A stretch of 29,592 nt of DNA. Origin: Bacteroidetes bacterium UBA7692 (GTDB taxonomy: Bacteria > Bacteroidota > Bacteroidia > Chitinophagales > LD1). A program made the position numbers and the translations under genes. Below are positions 17,824 through 26,154 of the stretch, in pieces; position 1 is the stretch's first letter; each line of letters begins with the position of its first letter. The notes below the pieces were generated by a model. The model was not told where the DNA came from. It worked only from the letters and a program-made list of their open reading frames with translations, and ran no database searches. The DNA lies in the NCBI GenBank assembly GCA_002482725.1, contig DLGO01000132.1:16750-46341 (forward strand), in the 5' to 3' direction.

Positions 17824-19155
17824 ATGAATTCAATAGAGACAATAAGGGAGGCACTACAGTTTTCCCCTGAAAACATACCACTACGGCTACACCTGGCAGA
17901 ACTGCTGCTGGCGGAGAAGGTGCTGGATGAGGCAGAAGAAGAGTTCAGGTTTGTGCTGGACCTATCGGAAAAGAACGACAAGGCAAAATATGGCCTGGCG
18001 CGCATCTATTTTGAGCAACAAAAGTACTCTACCGCAGGTGTGATACTGGAAGAGCTATGCAAATCGCAGGATGCAAGCGCAGCGCAGCATTTGCTGCTGG
18101 CCAAAGTGCTGTTTAAAGAAAATAACAAAGAGCAGTCTTTTGAGCACTATAAAAAGGCAATAGAAAGGGATGCGCTGATATTTGACCAGGAGCTGGACAG
18201 CGCTTTCCGCATGCCTGCGGGCAATGGCAGCGAGGGCGATGGCGGACAGTACGATGACTATAATGAGGAAGACCTGGGTGGCAGGTTCCTGATAGAAAAG
18301 CCGGATGTGAACTTTGGCGATGTGGGTGGCATGGAATCTGTAAAAGATGAAATACGCATAAAGATAATACAGCCCATGCAACACCCTGAGCTATATGCAG
18401 CCTACGGCAAAAAAGCAGGTGGTGGCATATTGCTATACGGCCCTCCGGGTTGCGGAAAGACACACATAGCCAGGGCTACAGCCGGTGAAGTAAATGCACG
18501 TTTCATAAACGTAGGCATAAACGAGATACTGGACATGTGGATAGGCAACAGCGAAAAGAACCTGCACGATGTGTTTGAGTTTGCACGCCAACATGCGCCA
18601 TGTGTATTGTTTTTTGACGAGGTAGATGCGCTGGGCGCCAACCGCAGCGACATGAAGAACTCGACAGGCAGGCATTTGATAAACCAGTTCCTGAGTGAGC
18701 TGGACGGGCTGCAGGCATCGAACGAAGGCGTGCTGATACTGGCGGCTACCAATGCCCCATGGCACCTGGACCCGGCATTCAGAAGGCCGGGGAGATTTGA
18801 CAGGATAATATTTGTACCGCCACCTGATGAGCTGGGCAGGGAGCAGATAATGAAGATACTGCTGAAGGATAAGCCGACAGAAAGCCTGCAACTGGCAGAA
18901 GTGCTGAAACGCACGAGGGATTTTTCCGGTGCAGACCTGAAGGCCGTAATAGAGCTGGTGATTGAGGAAAAGCTAAGGGTGGCATTTACCACAGGAAAGC
19001 CGGAACCCATATACAGTAAGGACCTGGCCAACAGCGCGAGCAAGATAAGCCCCTCGACCAAAGAGTGGTTTACCATAGCGCGGAACTACGCCCTGTACTC
19101 GAATGAGTCGGGACTTTATGACACGATACTCCAGTACCTGGGGATTAAAAAATAA
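17824..19155 (+). CDS. TPR-containing AAA+ ATPase (Cdc48/spastin-like AAA module)
   Basis: From the ATG at 17824 the protein has 443 residues; an in-frame ATG at 17773 would add 17 residues unlike the rest. Residues 1 to about 120 form TPR-like helices. A short acidic Gly/Asp linker (about 133-153) follows. The single AAA+ domain (about 160-370) has Walker A GPPGCGKT at 206-213, a pore-loop-like MWIG near 238, Walker B LFFDEVDAL at 262-270, sensor-1 AATN near 307-310 and arginine fingers in RRPGRFDR at 320-327. Such rings remodel or unfold proteins using ATP; the substrate is unknown. The next gene starts 3 bp later and encodes another TPR protein with membrane helices, so the ATPase may be recruited to the membrane (inference). 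Confidence 0.85.
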   Translation: MNSIETIREALQFSPENIPLRLHLAELLLAEKVLDEAEEEFRFVLDLSEKNDKAKYGLARIYFEQQKYSTAGVILEELCKSQDASAAQHLLLAKVLFKENNKEQSFEHYKKAIERDALIFDQELDSAFRMPAGNGSEGDGGQYDDYNEEDLGGRFLIEKPDVNFGDVGGMESVKDEIRIKIIQPMQHPELYAAYGKKAGGGILLYGPPGCGKTHIARATAGEVNARFINVGINEILDMWIGNSEKNLHDVFEFARQHAPCVLFFDEVDALGANRSDMKNSTGRHLINQFLSELDGLQASNEGVLILAATNAPWHLDPAFRRPGRFDRIIFVPPPDELGREQIMKILLKDKPTESLQLAEVLKRTRDFSGADLKAVIELVIEEKLRVAFTTGKPEPIYSKDLANSASKISPSTKEWFTIARNYALYSNESGLYDTILQYLGIKK

Positions 19156-19158
19156 TGA

Positions 19159-20415
19159 ATGGATAGCGAATTGAATTTTGAGCGGGCGAGGGTATTGTAT
19201 GAGCAGGGGCGGTATGCAGATGCGGAGAAAGAACTGCGCATGGCGTTGAACCTGGAGCCTGGGAATGCCTACTACCTATCTATGATGGCACTGTGCTGCA
19301 TGGAGCAAAAGAAAATCCGCGAAGCTAAGCAAATGGCACTGGATGCCATTGGCCTTTCGCCGGATGCACCATTTGTACACTATGTGGCATCGTCTGTTTT
19401 TCTGGCAGATGATAACCTGAGCGAGGCGGAAAGGCACATCATGGAGGCTATACAAATAGACCCGTTTGATGCGAACTACTTTGCCATACTGGCCTCGATA
19501 AAACTGAGCCAGAAGAAATACAAGGAAGCACTGGAAGCGGCCGACAAAGGATTGGCGGCCGACCCTGAAAACCTGTCGTGCCTGAACCTGCGCTCTACCG
19601 CGCAGACCAAACTGGGACTGAAAGATGAGGCCTACGAAACTATACGCGAAGCACTGAACCAAAACCCCGACAATGCCTATACCCATGCCAATACAGGCTG
19701 GGGACTGCTAGAAAGAGGTGAACATAAGAAAGCGCTGGAGCACTTTCGCGAGGCACTATCGCGCAACCCCAATATGGAGCACGCCAGAGCCGGCATGGTA
19801 GAAGCACTGAAAGCACAGTATTGGTTTTACCGGGTATTCCTGAAGTACACCTTCTGGATAGGCAATATGGAGTCGAAGATGCAGTGGTTTATAATACTGG
19901 GATTCTATTTGGGATCGAGGCTATTGTCGACCATTAGCAGAGCAGTACCTGAGCTTGCACCGTTTTTGCTTCCTATCAAGGTATTGTATTTCCTGTTTGC
20001 GATAAGCACCTGGCTGGTGACACCTATATCGAACCTGCTACTGAGGCTGAACGTATATGGAAGGTTCCTGCTGACCGATGAGGAAGTAAAAACATCTAAC
20101 ATGGTGGGGCTGGCACTTGGCAGCGGATTGATAACCGGTATAGCATTCCTGTTGACAGGTGATGAGAGCCTGCTGATACTGGCATTGATATGCTTTACTA
20201 TTTCGATACCGCTATCCACCCTATTGAGGCCTGAAAAGCCAAGCGGAAAAAGGATGCTGGCATTCTATACCATATCGCTACTGGTAGTAGGCCTGAGCGC
20301 TGTAGCTTTGAACGTGATCCATGGACCTGCAAGCATAATAACAACCTGCCTGACGATATACATGATTGGAATATTTGCCTACCAGTTTGTGGCAAATTTT
20401 ATCATTATGAGGTAG
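19159..20415 (+). CDS. TPR protein with six predicted C-terminal membrane helices
   Basis: The 418-residue protein starts at an ATG 3 bp after the ATPase stop. Residues 1 to about 215 are about six TPR units of 34 residues (pattern A-x-x-x-L-x-x-A-L-x-x-x-P, e.g. ALNLEPGNAYYL). No signal peptide is present, so the TPR part should be cytoplasmic. Hydrophobic segments at about 239-258, 272-294, 313-333, 336-356, 365-385 and 390-413 suggest six membrane helices. I do not recognise the membrane part as a named family. Tight coupling to the TPR-AAA+ gene suggests a joint module in which this protein is the membrane anchor or client receptor. It ends 4 bp from the stop of the convergent thioredoxin-fold gene, leaving no room for a terminator. 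Confidence 0.8.
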   Translation: MDSELNFERARVLYEQGRYADAEKELRMALNLEPGNAYYLSMMALCCMEQKKIREAKQMALDAIGLSPDAPFVHYVASSVFLADDNLSEAERHIMEAIQIDPFDANYFAILASIKLSQKKYKEALEAADKGLAADPENLSCLNLRSTAQTKLGLKDEAYETIREALNQNPDNAYTHANTGWGLLERGEHKKALEHFREALSRNPNMEHARAGMVEALKAQYWFYRVFLKYTFWIGNMESKMQWFIILGFYLGSRLLSTISRAVPELAPFLLPIKVLYFLFAISTWLVTPISNLLLRLNVYGRFLLTDEEVKTSNMVGLALGSGLITGIAFLLTGDESLLILALICFTISIPLSTLLRPEKPSGKRMLAFYTISLLVVGLSAVALNVIHGPASIITTCLTIYMIGIFAYQFVANFIIMR

Positions 20416-20419
20416 GAGG

Positions 20420-21604
20420 CTATTTGGCTTCCAGTACCTTTTTCAGTTCCAGCGCGCTGGTAGCAGGTATGCGTTCTTCCTTAGCCCGAAGGATAGCATA
20501 ATCGCAAGCTTTGATGGCCTCTTTTTTATCGCCCAACTTGTACAAAAGGTAGGCGTAAGTAACGTTGTTTGTCGTATTGTTTTTAAGGTTAACCGACTTG
20601 AAAGCCCACTTACTGGCTTTGGTCAGCAGCTTTTTGTCGTCGACATTCAGGTAATAGTTCCATGACACATCGTTGAGGATCTCGGCATTGTTTTCGCCGA
20701 ACTTTTTGATGTAGTCGCTGGCATACTTATCGTAGGCAACCCAGTCGTTTTTGCGGGAAGCATAATCCATAGAAAGCTTCACCACCTTTTCGTCGCTGGT
20801 TGGAGATTTATTGGCTTCCAGCAATTTAACTGCTGCATCGAAAAGCTCTTTGTTGTTCTTTTTAAGCGCTTCATTGCTTGCTTTTTCAGCTATGGAATTG
20901 ATTTTGGTATCAACGGCTTTTTCGCCAATCAATTTGGTATAAGCGGACTTATTTTTAAGGATGTAAGCCAGGCCCGGAGAAGTAATGCTATTGGTGATAT
21001 TGAAGATAGTCTTGTTGTTCTTATCCTGCTTCAGGTCTTCAGGTGTTGCCAACTTCAGGTATTGCAAAAAGATGGAATCATCCTCCACGTTATCATCGTT
21101 CAATGCGTTCAGGTAGTCCAGAAGGAAAGCCGGCTCACGATTGCCTGCTTTGTACTTCTCTTTCAAGGCAGTAAGCATACCAGGCAACTGATTGCGCGCC
21201 TGCTTGCCACCGGCAATAAGCGTAGCAGGATCAACAAGACCTACTACCCTGTTTACCACCTTCTTGTTACCATCGATGAACAGCATGGTAGGATATGCAC
21301 GAACACCGAACTCGGCAGCTATTTCGGGGCCTTCGCCTTTTTCCATATCCATCTTGTAGTTGATGAAGTTGGGGTTGAAATACTCGCCTACCTCGGGTTT
21401 AGGGAACACATCGGCAGAGAGCCTTTTGCAAGGGCCGCACCATGTGGTGAAGCAGTCCATGAAAATGAGCTTGTCTTCTTTTTTAGCCCTTTCGAGCAAC
21501 TCGGCAAAGGTTTTATCGTGCTCGAACTCTATGCCCTGAGCATAGGAAGCACTGAAGGTAGTAAGGATAAATGCCAGTAAAAGAAGTCCTGAAAATTTGC
21601 GCAT
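20420..21604 (-). CDS. Exported thioredoxin-fold protein with helical C-terminal region
   Basis: The 394-residue protein has a signal peptide (1-22, ending SYA-Q). The thioredoxin domain (about 30-140) has the redox motif WCGPC at 55-59 and the cis-proline loop AYPTM (P105). An extra Cys at 51 precedes the motif. The remaining 250 residues are helical and Lys/Asn-rich, with a TPR-like stretch near 345-375 (AYLLYKLGDKKEAIKACDYA). It should work in the periplasm as a thiol oxidoreductase; whether it reduces or oxidises is unclear. No cytochrome-maturation or DsbD gene is adjacent. It has its own promoter-like box 23 bp upstream. Confidence 0.85.
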   Translation of the reverse strand: MRKFSGLLLLAFILTTFSASYAQGIEFEHDKTFAELLERAKKEDKLIFMDCFTTWCGPCKRLSADVFPKPEVGEYFNPNFINYKMDMEKGEGPEIAAEFGVRAYPTMLFIDGNKKVVNRVVGLVDPATLIAGGKQARNQLPGMLTALKEKYKAGNREPAFLLDYLNALNDDNVEDDSIFLQYLKLATPEDLKQDKNNKTIFNITNSITSPGLAYILKNKSAYTKLIGEKAVDTKINSIAEKASNEALKKNNKELFDAAVKLLEANKSPTSDEKVVKLSMDYASRKNDWVAYDKYASDYIKKFGENNAEILNDVSWNYYLNVDDKKLLTKASKWAFKSVNLKNNTTNNVTYAYLLYKLGDKKEAIKACDYAILRAKEERIPATSALELKKVLEAK

Positions 21605-21626
21605 AGAATATTAGTTACTAATGAAA

Positions 21627-21634
21627 CAAATGTA
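21627..21634 (-). promoter_or_regulatory. -7 box upstream of the thioredoxin-fold gene
   Basis: TACATTTG on the minus strand (21634-21627) is a perfect TAnnTTTG. It would start transcription about 17 nt before the ATG at 21604. No TTG is found at the usual 17-20 bp distance. A small inverted repeat, TTAGT-T-ACTAA (21611-21621), lies just downstream. Confidence 0.42.
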
Positions 21635-21677
21635 CTATTCGATTTGAAATAATAGGTTAGAAAATATGTGAATGGAT

Positions 21678-22094
21678 TTATCCGCCAAACTCGTCTTCCT
21701 CTTCGGCAAAGTCGTAAATAGCCCGAATGACGCGCACCAGCATACTTGCCACAAGGTAAAATATGGTAACAGAGGTTAGCATAAAGCGGTACTCTGAGAG
21801 GTTCCAGATGCTAATACCTGAAAGCAGCTTTGCGGTAAGGAGAAGCACAGCTACCATGACAATGAACAGGCCATAAGACGGCAAGGTATACTTAATGAAC
21901 TCTGTATGAAAAATACTCATGGCACAATTGACCACTATGAAAAAGACAATACCAATGAAAGCTGCGGAATACTCAATGCCGCCTCCGGTAAAGAAGAGCC
22001 TGCAGAAAAGCATGCCCACAATGGCTATGGCAGATGAAAACGCGACCTGCTTTATAGGGGTAAGCTTATTGGAAATACCGGTGGAATCTTTCAT
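21678..22094 (-). CDS. Small four-helix integral membrane protein, unknown function
   Basis: This is a 138-residue protein with four hydrophobic segments at about 17-36, 43-63, 71-92 and 103-125, a polar N-terminus and an acidic tail (EEEDEFGG). I recognise no family motif. It is divergent from the RND permease gene, with 128 bp between their starts, and lies 73 bp upstream of the thioredoxin-fold gene on the same strand. The reading frame fills the gap well and the helix pattern is regular, so it is probably real. Confidence 0.7.
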   Translation of the reverse strand: MKDSTGISNKLTPIKQVAFSSAIAIVGMLFCRLFFTGGGIEYSAAFIGIVFFIVVNCAMSIFHTEFIKYTLPSYGLFIVMVAVLLLTAKLLSGISIWNLSEYRFMLTSVTIFYLVASMLVRVIRAIYDFAEEEDEFGG

Positions 22095-22105
22095 AGCTGA
22101 AATGT

Positions 22106-22117
22106 CACAACATTGTG
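22106..22117. promoter_or_regulatory. Inverted repeat in the divergent efflux promoter region
   Basis: CACAA-CA-TTGTG is a 5-bp inverted repeat 12 bp from the start codon of the small membrane protein gene and about 30 bp upstream of the RND -33 element. It could be a regulator site, but it is short and may be chance. Confidence 0.25.
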
Positions 22118-22148
22118 TAAAATGTTTTAAAAATACGGAGATTTAAAT

Positions 22149-22176
22149 TTGAAACTTCTATACTCTTTTACTTTAG
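22149..22176 (+). promoter_or_regulatory. Promoter of the RND efflux operon
   Basis: TTG (22149-22151), 17 bp, then TACTTTAG (22169-22176) matches the TTG/TAnnTTTG consensus except for one base in the -7 box, with the same 17-bp spacing as the nucleotidyltransferase promoter. The predicted start near 22182 gives a leader of about 40 nt. Confidence 0.5.
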
Positions 22177-22222
22177 CGCAAATATGTGCCTAAGTAACGG
22201 CACATGATGAAATATTAACAGA

Positions 22223-25200
22223 ATGAGTTTACCTTCTATAAGCCTTAAGCGACCGGTACTGGCCATCGTGATGAATATAATAATAGTGCTGTTTGGCATT
22301 ATAGGTTTCACGTTCCTGGGCGTAAGGGAATACCCGAGTGTTGACCCACCGATAATAACGGTGCGCACGAACTATACGGGCGCCAATGCCGACATTATAG
22401 AATCGCAGATAACAGAGCCGCTGGAGAAGTCGATAAACGGTGTTGCAGGTATCAAGAGCATATCCTCTTCGAGCAACCAGGGCTCGAGCGTAATAACGGT
22501 AGAGTTTAACCTGGACATATCGCTGGAGGAAGCTGCCAATGACGTAAGGGATAAGGTATCGCAATCGCTGCGCCAGCTGCCGCTGGATATAGATGCACCG
22601 CCTGTAGTGAGCAAAGCCGATGCAAACAGCGATGCAATAATATCGATGACGGTAACCAGCAGCTCGCGCAACCTGCTGGAAGTAAATGATTATGCTACCA
22701 ACGTAATACTGGAAAAACTGCAGACCATACCCGGTGTAAGTAATGTGCAGATATGGGGTGAAAAGAAATACGCCATGCGCATATGGATAGACCCATCTAA
22801 ACTATCGGCCGTGCAGCTAACCGCTGATGACATAAGAATGGCACTTGAACGGGAAAACGTAGAGCTGCCCAGCGGTAAAATAACAGGCAACAATACAGAG
22901 CTTACTGTAAAGACATTCGGCAGGCTGAGCACCGAAGAGGAGTTCAACAACCTGATAATATCGCAGAAGGAAAACAGGATAATACGCCTGCGCGATGTTG
23001 CCAATGCGGTACTTGGACCGGAGAATGAAGAAACCATACTAAAGAAAGATGGCGTGCCGATGGTGGCATTGGCACTGGTGCCACAACCGGGCAGTAACTA
23101 TGTAGAGATAGCAGATGAGTTCTACAAAAGGTATGAGCAGATAAAAAAAGAGATACCTGCGGATTTTCAAACAGACATAGCGCTGGATAGTACCGAATTC
23201 GTAAAGAAATCTATATCTGAGGTGGAGGAAACGCTATTGATAGCTTTCGGGCTAGTGGTAATTATTATCTACCTTTTCTTCCGCGACTGGCTGGTGGCTA
23301 TACGCCCGCTGGTGGATATTCCGGTATCGCTGATAGGCGCGTTCTTTATCATGTACGTGGCAGGCTTTACCATAAATGTACTGACGCTACTGGGCATAGT
23401 GCTGGCGACGGGGCTGGTGGTGGATGATGGTATTGTGGTCACCGAAAACATATTTAAAAAGCTGGAAGAGGGCATGAACAAGGAAGATGCCGCCAGGGAA
23501 GGAAGCGAGGAGATATACTTTGCGGTATTGGCTACTTCTATCACGCTGGCTATTGTTTTCTTACCGATCATCTTCTTACAGGGATTTGTGGGCAGCTTGT
23601 TCCGCGAGTTTGGTATAGTAGTAGCAGGTGCGGTGCTTATATCCGCTTTTGTATCGCTTACACTAACTCCGGTACTGAACGTAAAGCTGACACGCAGCAA
23701 CATGAAACGCTCATGGTTTTATGAAAAGACAGAACCGTTTTATGTAGCACTGGATGAAGCATACAGAAGGGCATTGGAAAAATTCATGAAGGTAAGGTGG
23801 ACAGCCTGGCTGGCAGTGGTAGCCTGCTTTGTACTGATAGGCGTGATAGGCAAGAGCCTGCAGAGCGAGCTGGCACCATTGGAAGACAGGGGTCTTTTCC
23901 GCCTGAGTATATCGGCACCGGAGGGAACCTCATTTGACTATATGGATAAGTTCATGGACCGTATCAGCACCTTTGTAATAGACTCGGTACCAGGCCGCAG
24001 GTTGTCGTTATCCGTTACCTCACCGGGATTTTCGGGAAGCGGTGCAGCCAATTCGGCCTTTGTACGTGTGGCATTGCTACCGCCAAATGAAAGGGAATTT
24101 ACCCAACAGGAAATAGTAGACAATCTGGGTAAAAGCACCAAGCAGTTTACCGAAGGAAAAGTATTTGCCATACAGGAACAAACCATATCCACAGGAGGCT
24201 CCGCAAGGTTCGGACTGCCGGTTCAGTTTGTAATACAGAACCTGAACTTTGACAAGATAAAAGATAAGCTGCCCAAATTTATGGAAGAGGCGCAGAAAAG
24301 CCCATTGTTCCAGGCAGTGGATGTGAACCTGAAATTCAACAAGCCGGAACTGGAAATACAGATAGACAGATTGAAAGCTACAGAACTAGGCGTATCTGTA
24401 TTGGAGATATCCAATACGCTACAACTAGCGCTGAGCGGCCGAAGGATAGGCTACTTTATCATGAACGGAAAGCAATACCAGGTAATGAGCCAGGTAGACA
24501 GGGCGAACCGTGACGAGCCTGTAGACCTGAAAGCTTTTTACGTGCGCAGCAATACCGGACAGCTGATACAACTGGATAATCTGGTAGATATAATAGAGCA
24601 GAGCAATCCTCCGCAGCTATACCACTTCAACCGATACAAATCGGCTACCATATCGGCCTCAATGGTGCCGGGCAAAACCATAGGAGATGGTGTAGCGGAA
24701 ATGAGGCGTATAGGCGATAAGGTGCTGGATGAGTCGTTCACCACTGCCCTGTCGGGCGCATCGCGCGATTTCGATGAAAGCTCATCGAATACCATGTTTG
24801 CCTTGCTGCTAGCTATAATATTGATATACCTGGTATTGGCAGCGCAGTTTGAGAGCTTCATAGACCCGGCTATCATAATGATAACGGTACCACTAGCTAT
24901 AGCAGGTGCCTTGTTCAGCCTGTGGATGTTCAACCAAACACTGAACATATTTTCGCAGATAGGCATCATCATGCTGATAGGGTTGGTAACCAAGAACGGT
25001 ATATTGATAGTAGAGTTTGCCAACCACAAGCGCGATGAAGGTATGAGCAAGATAGATGCTGCCATAGATGCTGCAGCGCTTCGTTTGCGCCCCATCCTGA
25101 TGACCAGCCTTGCTACTGCGCTGGGTGCAGTACCTATAGCCTTGGCGCTGGGCGCAGGCTCGCAGAGCCGTATACCTTTGGGTATAGTAATCATAGGCGG

Positions 25201-25312
25201 TATTATGTTTTCACTGATGCTTACCTTATTTGTGATACCTGCGGTATATTCATTTATGAGCAGAAGGGCACCTAAGCCAGCAGCATCTGCTATAGAAGAA
25301 AAACACAGCTAA
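22223..25312 (+). CDS. RND-family efflux permease (AcrB/MexF-like)
   Basis: The 1029-residue length matches inner-membrane RND pumps. The N-terminal helix is at about 10-33, with two large periplasmic loops at about 34-335 and 555-855. Central helices carry the proton-relay pair D401-D402 in LATGLVVDDGIVVTEN, and the Lys partner is K924 in LIGLVTKNGILIVEF. The FxGxx helix region and the paired internal duplication (about 1-510 and 520-1029) are intact. It should export lipophilic compounds by proton exchange as a trimer; hydrophobe/drug (HAE) rather than heavy-metal type fits the DD motif, but the substrate is unknown. It is first in an operon with a BtuF-like gene and a TolC-family gene. The usual periplasmic adaptor gene is absent. 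Confidence 0.94.
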   Translation: MSLPSISLKRPVLAIVMNIIIVLFGIIGFTFLGVREYPSVDPPIITVRTNYTGANADIIESQITEPLEKSINGVAGIKSISSSSNQGSSVITVEFNLDISLEEAANDVRDKVSQSLRQLPLDIDAPPVVSKADANSDAIISMTVTSSSRNLLEVNDYATNVILEKLQTIPGVSNVQIWGEKKYAMRIWIDPSKLSAVQLTADDIRMALERENVELPSGKITGNNTELTVKTFGRLSTEEEFNNLIISQKENRIIRLRDVANAVLGPENEETILKKDGVPMVALALVPQPGSNYVEIADEFYKRYEQIKKEIPADFQTDIALDSTEFVKKSISEVEETLLIAFGLVVIIIYLFFRDWLVAIRPLVDIPVSLIGAFFIMYVAGFTINVLTLLGIVLATGLVVDDGIVVTENIFKKLEEGMNKEDAAREGSEEIYFAVLATSITLAIVFLPIIFLQGFVGSLFREFGIVVAGAVLISAFVSLTLTPVLNVKLTRSNMKRSWFYEKTEPFYVALDEAYRRALEKFMKVRWTAWLAVVACFVLIGVIGKSLQSELAPLEDRGLFRLSISAPEGTSFDYMDKFMDRISTFVIDSVPGRRLSLSVTSPGFSGSGAANSAFVRVALLPPNEREFTQQEIVDNLGKSTKQFTEGKVFAIQEQTISTGGSARFGLPVQFVIQNLNFDKIKDKLPKFMEEAQKSPLFQAVDVNLKFNKPELEIQIDRLKATELGVSVLEISNTLQLALSGRRIGYFIMNGKQYQVMSQVDRANRDEPVDLKAFYVRSNTGQLIQLDNLVDIIEQSNPPQLYHFNRYKSATISASMVPGKTIGDGVAEMRRIGDKVLDESFTTALSGASRDFDESSSNTMFALLLAIILIYLVLAAQFESFIDPAIIMITVPLAIAGALFSLWMFNQTLNIFSQIGIIMLIGLVTKNGILIVEFANHKRDEGMSKIDAAIDAAALRLRPILMTSLATALGAVPIALALGAGSQSRIPLGIVIIGGIMFSLMLTLFVIPAVYSFMSRRAPKPAASAIEEKHS

Positions 25313-25317
25313 GCGAG

Positions 25318-26148
25318 ATGCAGAGGAAACGCATTTTTAGGGACCAATTGAACAATGAGGTGGAGATTAATTTCCCGCCCAAAAGGATTGTGTCCATAGT
25401 ACCATCGCAAACGGAATTTCTGTTTGACATAGGGCTTGAAAATGAGGTGGTGGGCATCACCAGGTTTTGTATCCACCCGAAAGAAAAGGTAGCGAATACC
25501 ACTAAAGTCGGTGGCACAAAAACGGTAAATATTGAAGCAGTACGTGCATTGAAGCCAGACCTGATAATCGGCAACAAGGAAGAGAATGAACTGGAAAACA
25601 TAGAAGAGCTGCGCAAGGAATTTCCTGTATGGATGAGCGATATAAGCACACCTGAACAAGCGTATGAAATGATGGCCAGGCTCGGCGAGCTATGCGACAG
25701 GCAGACTGAAGCAAATGACATTATTGAAAGTATAGAAGCCTCTTTCAGCAAGCTGGAAACTATCGGTAATAATAAGACCGCAGCTTACTTGATTTGGCGA
25801 AAGCCCTATATGGTAGCTGCTTCGGGTACCTTTATAGATAGTATCATGAGGTTGGCAGGATTTAAGAATGCCTTTGCGCATGCAACACGCTATCCCGAAA
25901 TTGGGCTTTCGGAACTACAGGCTGTTTCTCCTGATGTTATCATGCTATCATCCGAACCATACAGCTTTAAGCCAATGCACATAGGAGAGTTTGCAGAGGC
26001 ATGCCCTGATGCAAAAATTATTATAGTCGATGGAGAGCTGTTTAGCTGGTACGGCAGCAGGCTGTTGCATACTGCCGATTATATCACTAATGAGCTGCAA
26101 CAGCTATTGAACAACACCACCGGAGACCACCATAAACAACAAGCATAG
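25318..26148 (+). CDS. BtuF/FepB-like helical-backbone metal receptor protein without signal peptide
   Basis: The 276-residue protein starts 5 bp after the RND stop. Its opening (MQRKRIFRDQLNNEV) has no hydrophobic core, so no export signal is visible. The periplasmic-binding-protein fold of the PF01497 type spans about 22-265, with RIVSIVPSQTEFLFDIGL at 23-40, VGGTKTVNIEAVRALKPDLI at 64-83, a long linking helix around 112-145 and the second lobe from about 153 (AAYLIWRKPYMVA). Family members bind cobalamin, haem or siderophores for ABC importers, yet no permease or ATPase gene is here. Signal-less members occur in Bacteroidota as I recall; their role is unclear to me. Possible roles are cytoplasmic corrinoid or metal binding. 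Operon placement suggests co-expression with efflux. Confidence 0.8.
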   Translation: MQRKRIFRDQLNNEVEINFPPKRIVSIVPSQTEFLFDIGLENEVVGITRFCIHPKEKVANTTKVGGTKTVNIEAVRALKPDLIIGNKEENELENIEELRKEFPVWMSDISTPEQAYEMMARLGELCDRQTEANDIIESIEASFSKLETIGNNKTAAYLIWRKPYMVAASGTFIDSIMRLAGFKNAFAHATRYPEIGLSELQAVSPDVIMLSSEPYSFKPMHIGEFAEACPDAKIIIVDGELFSWYGSRLLHTADYITNELQQLLNNTTGDHHKQQA

Positions 26149-26154
26149 TACAAC

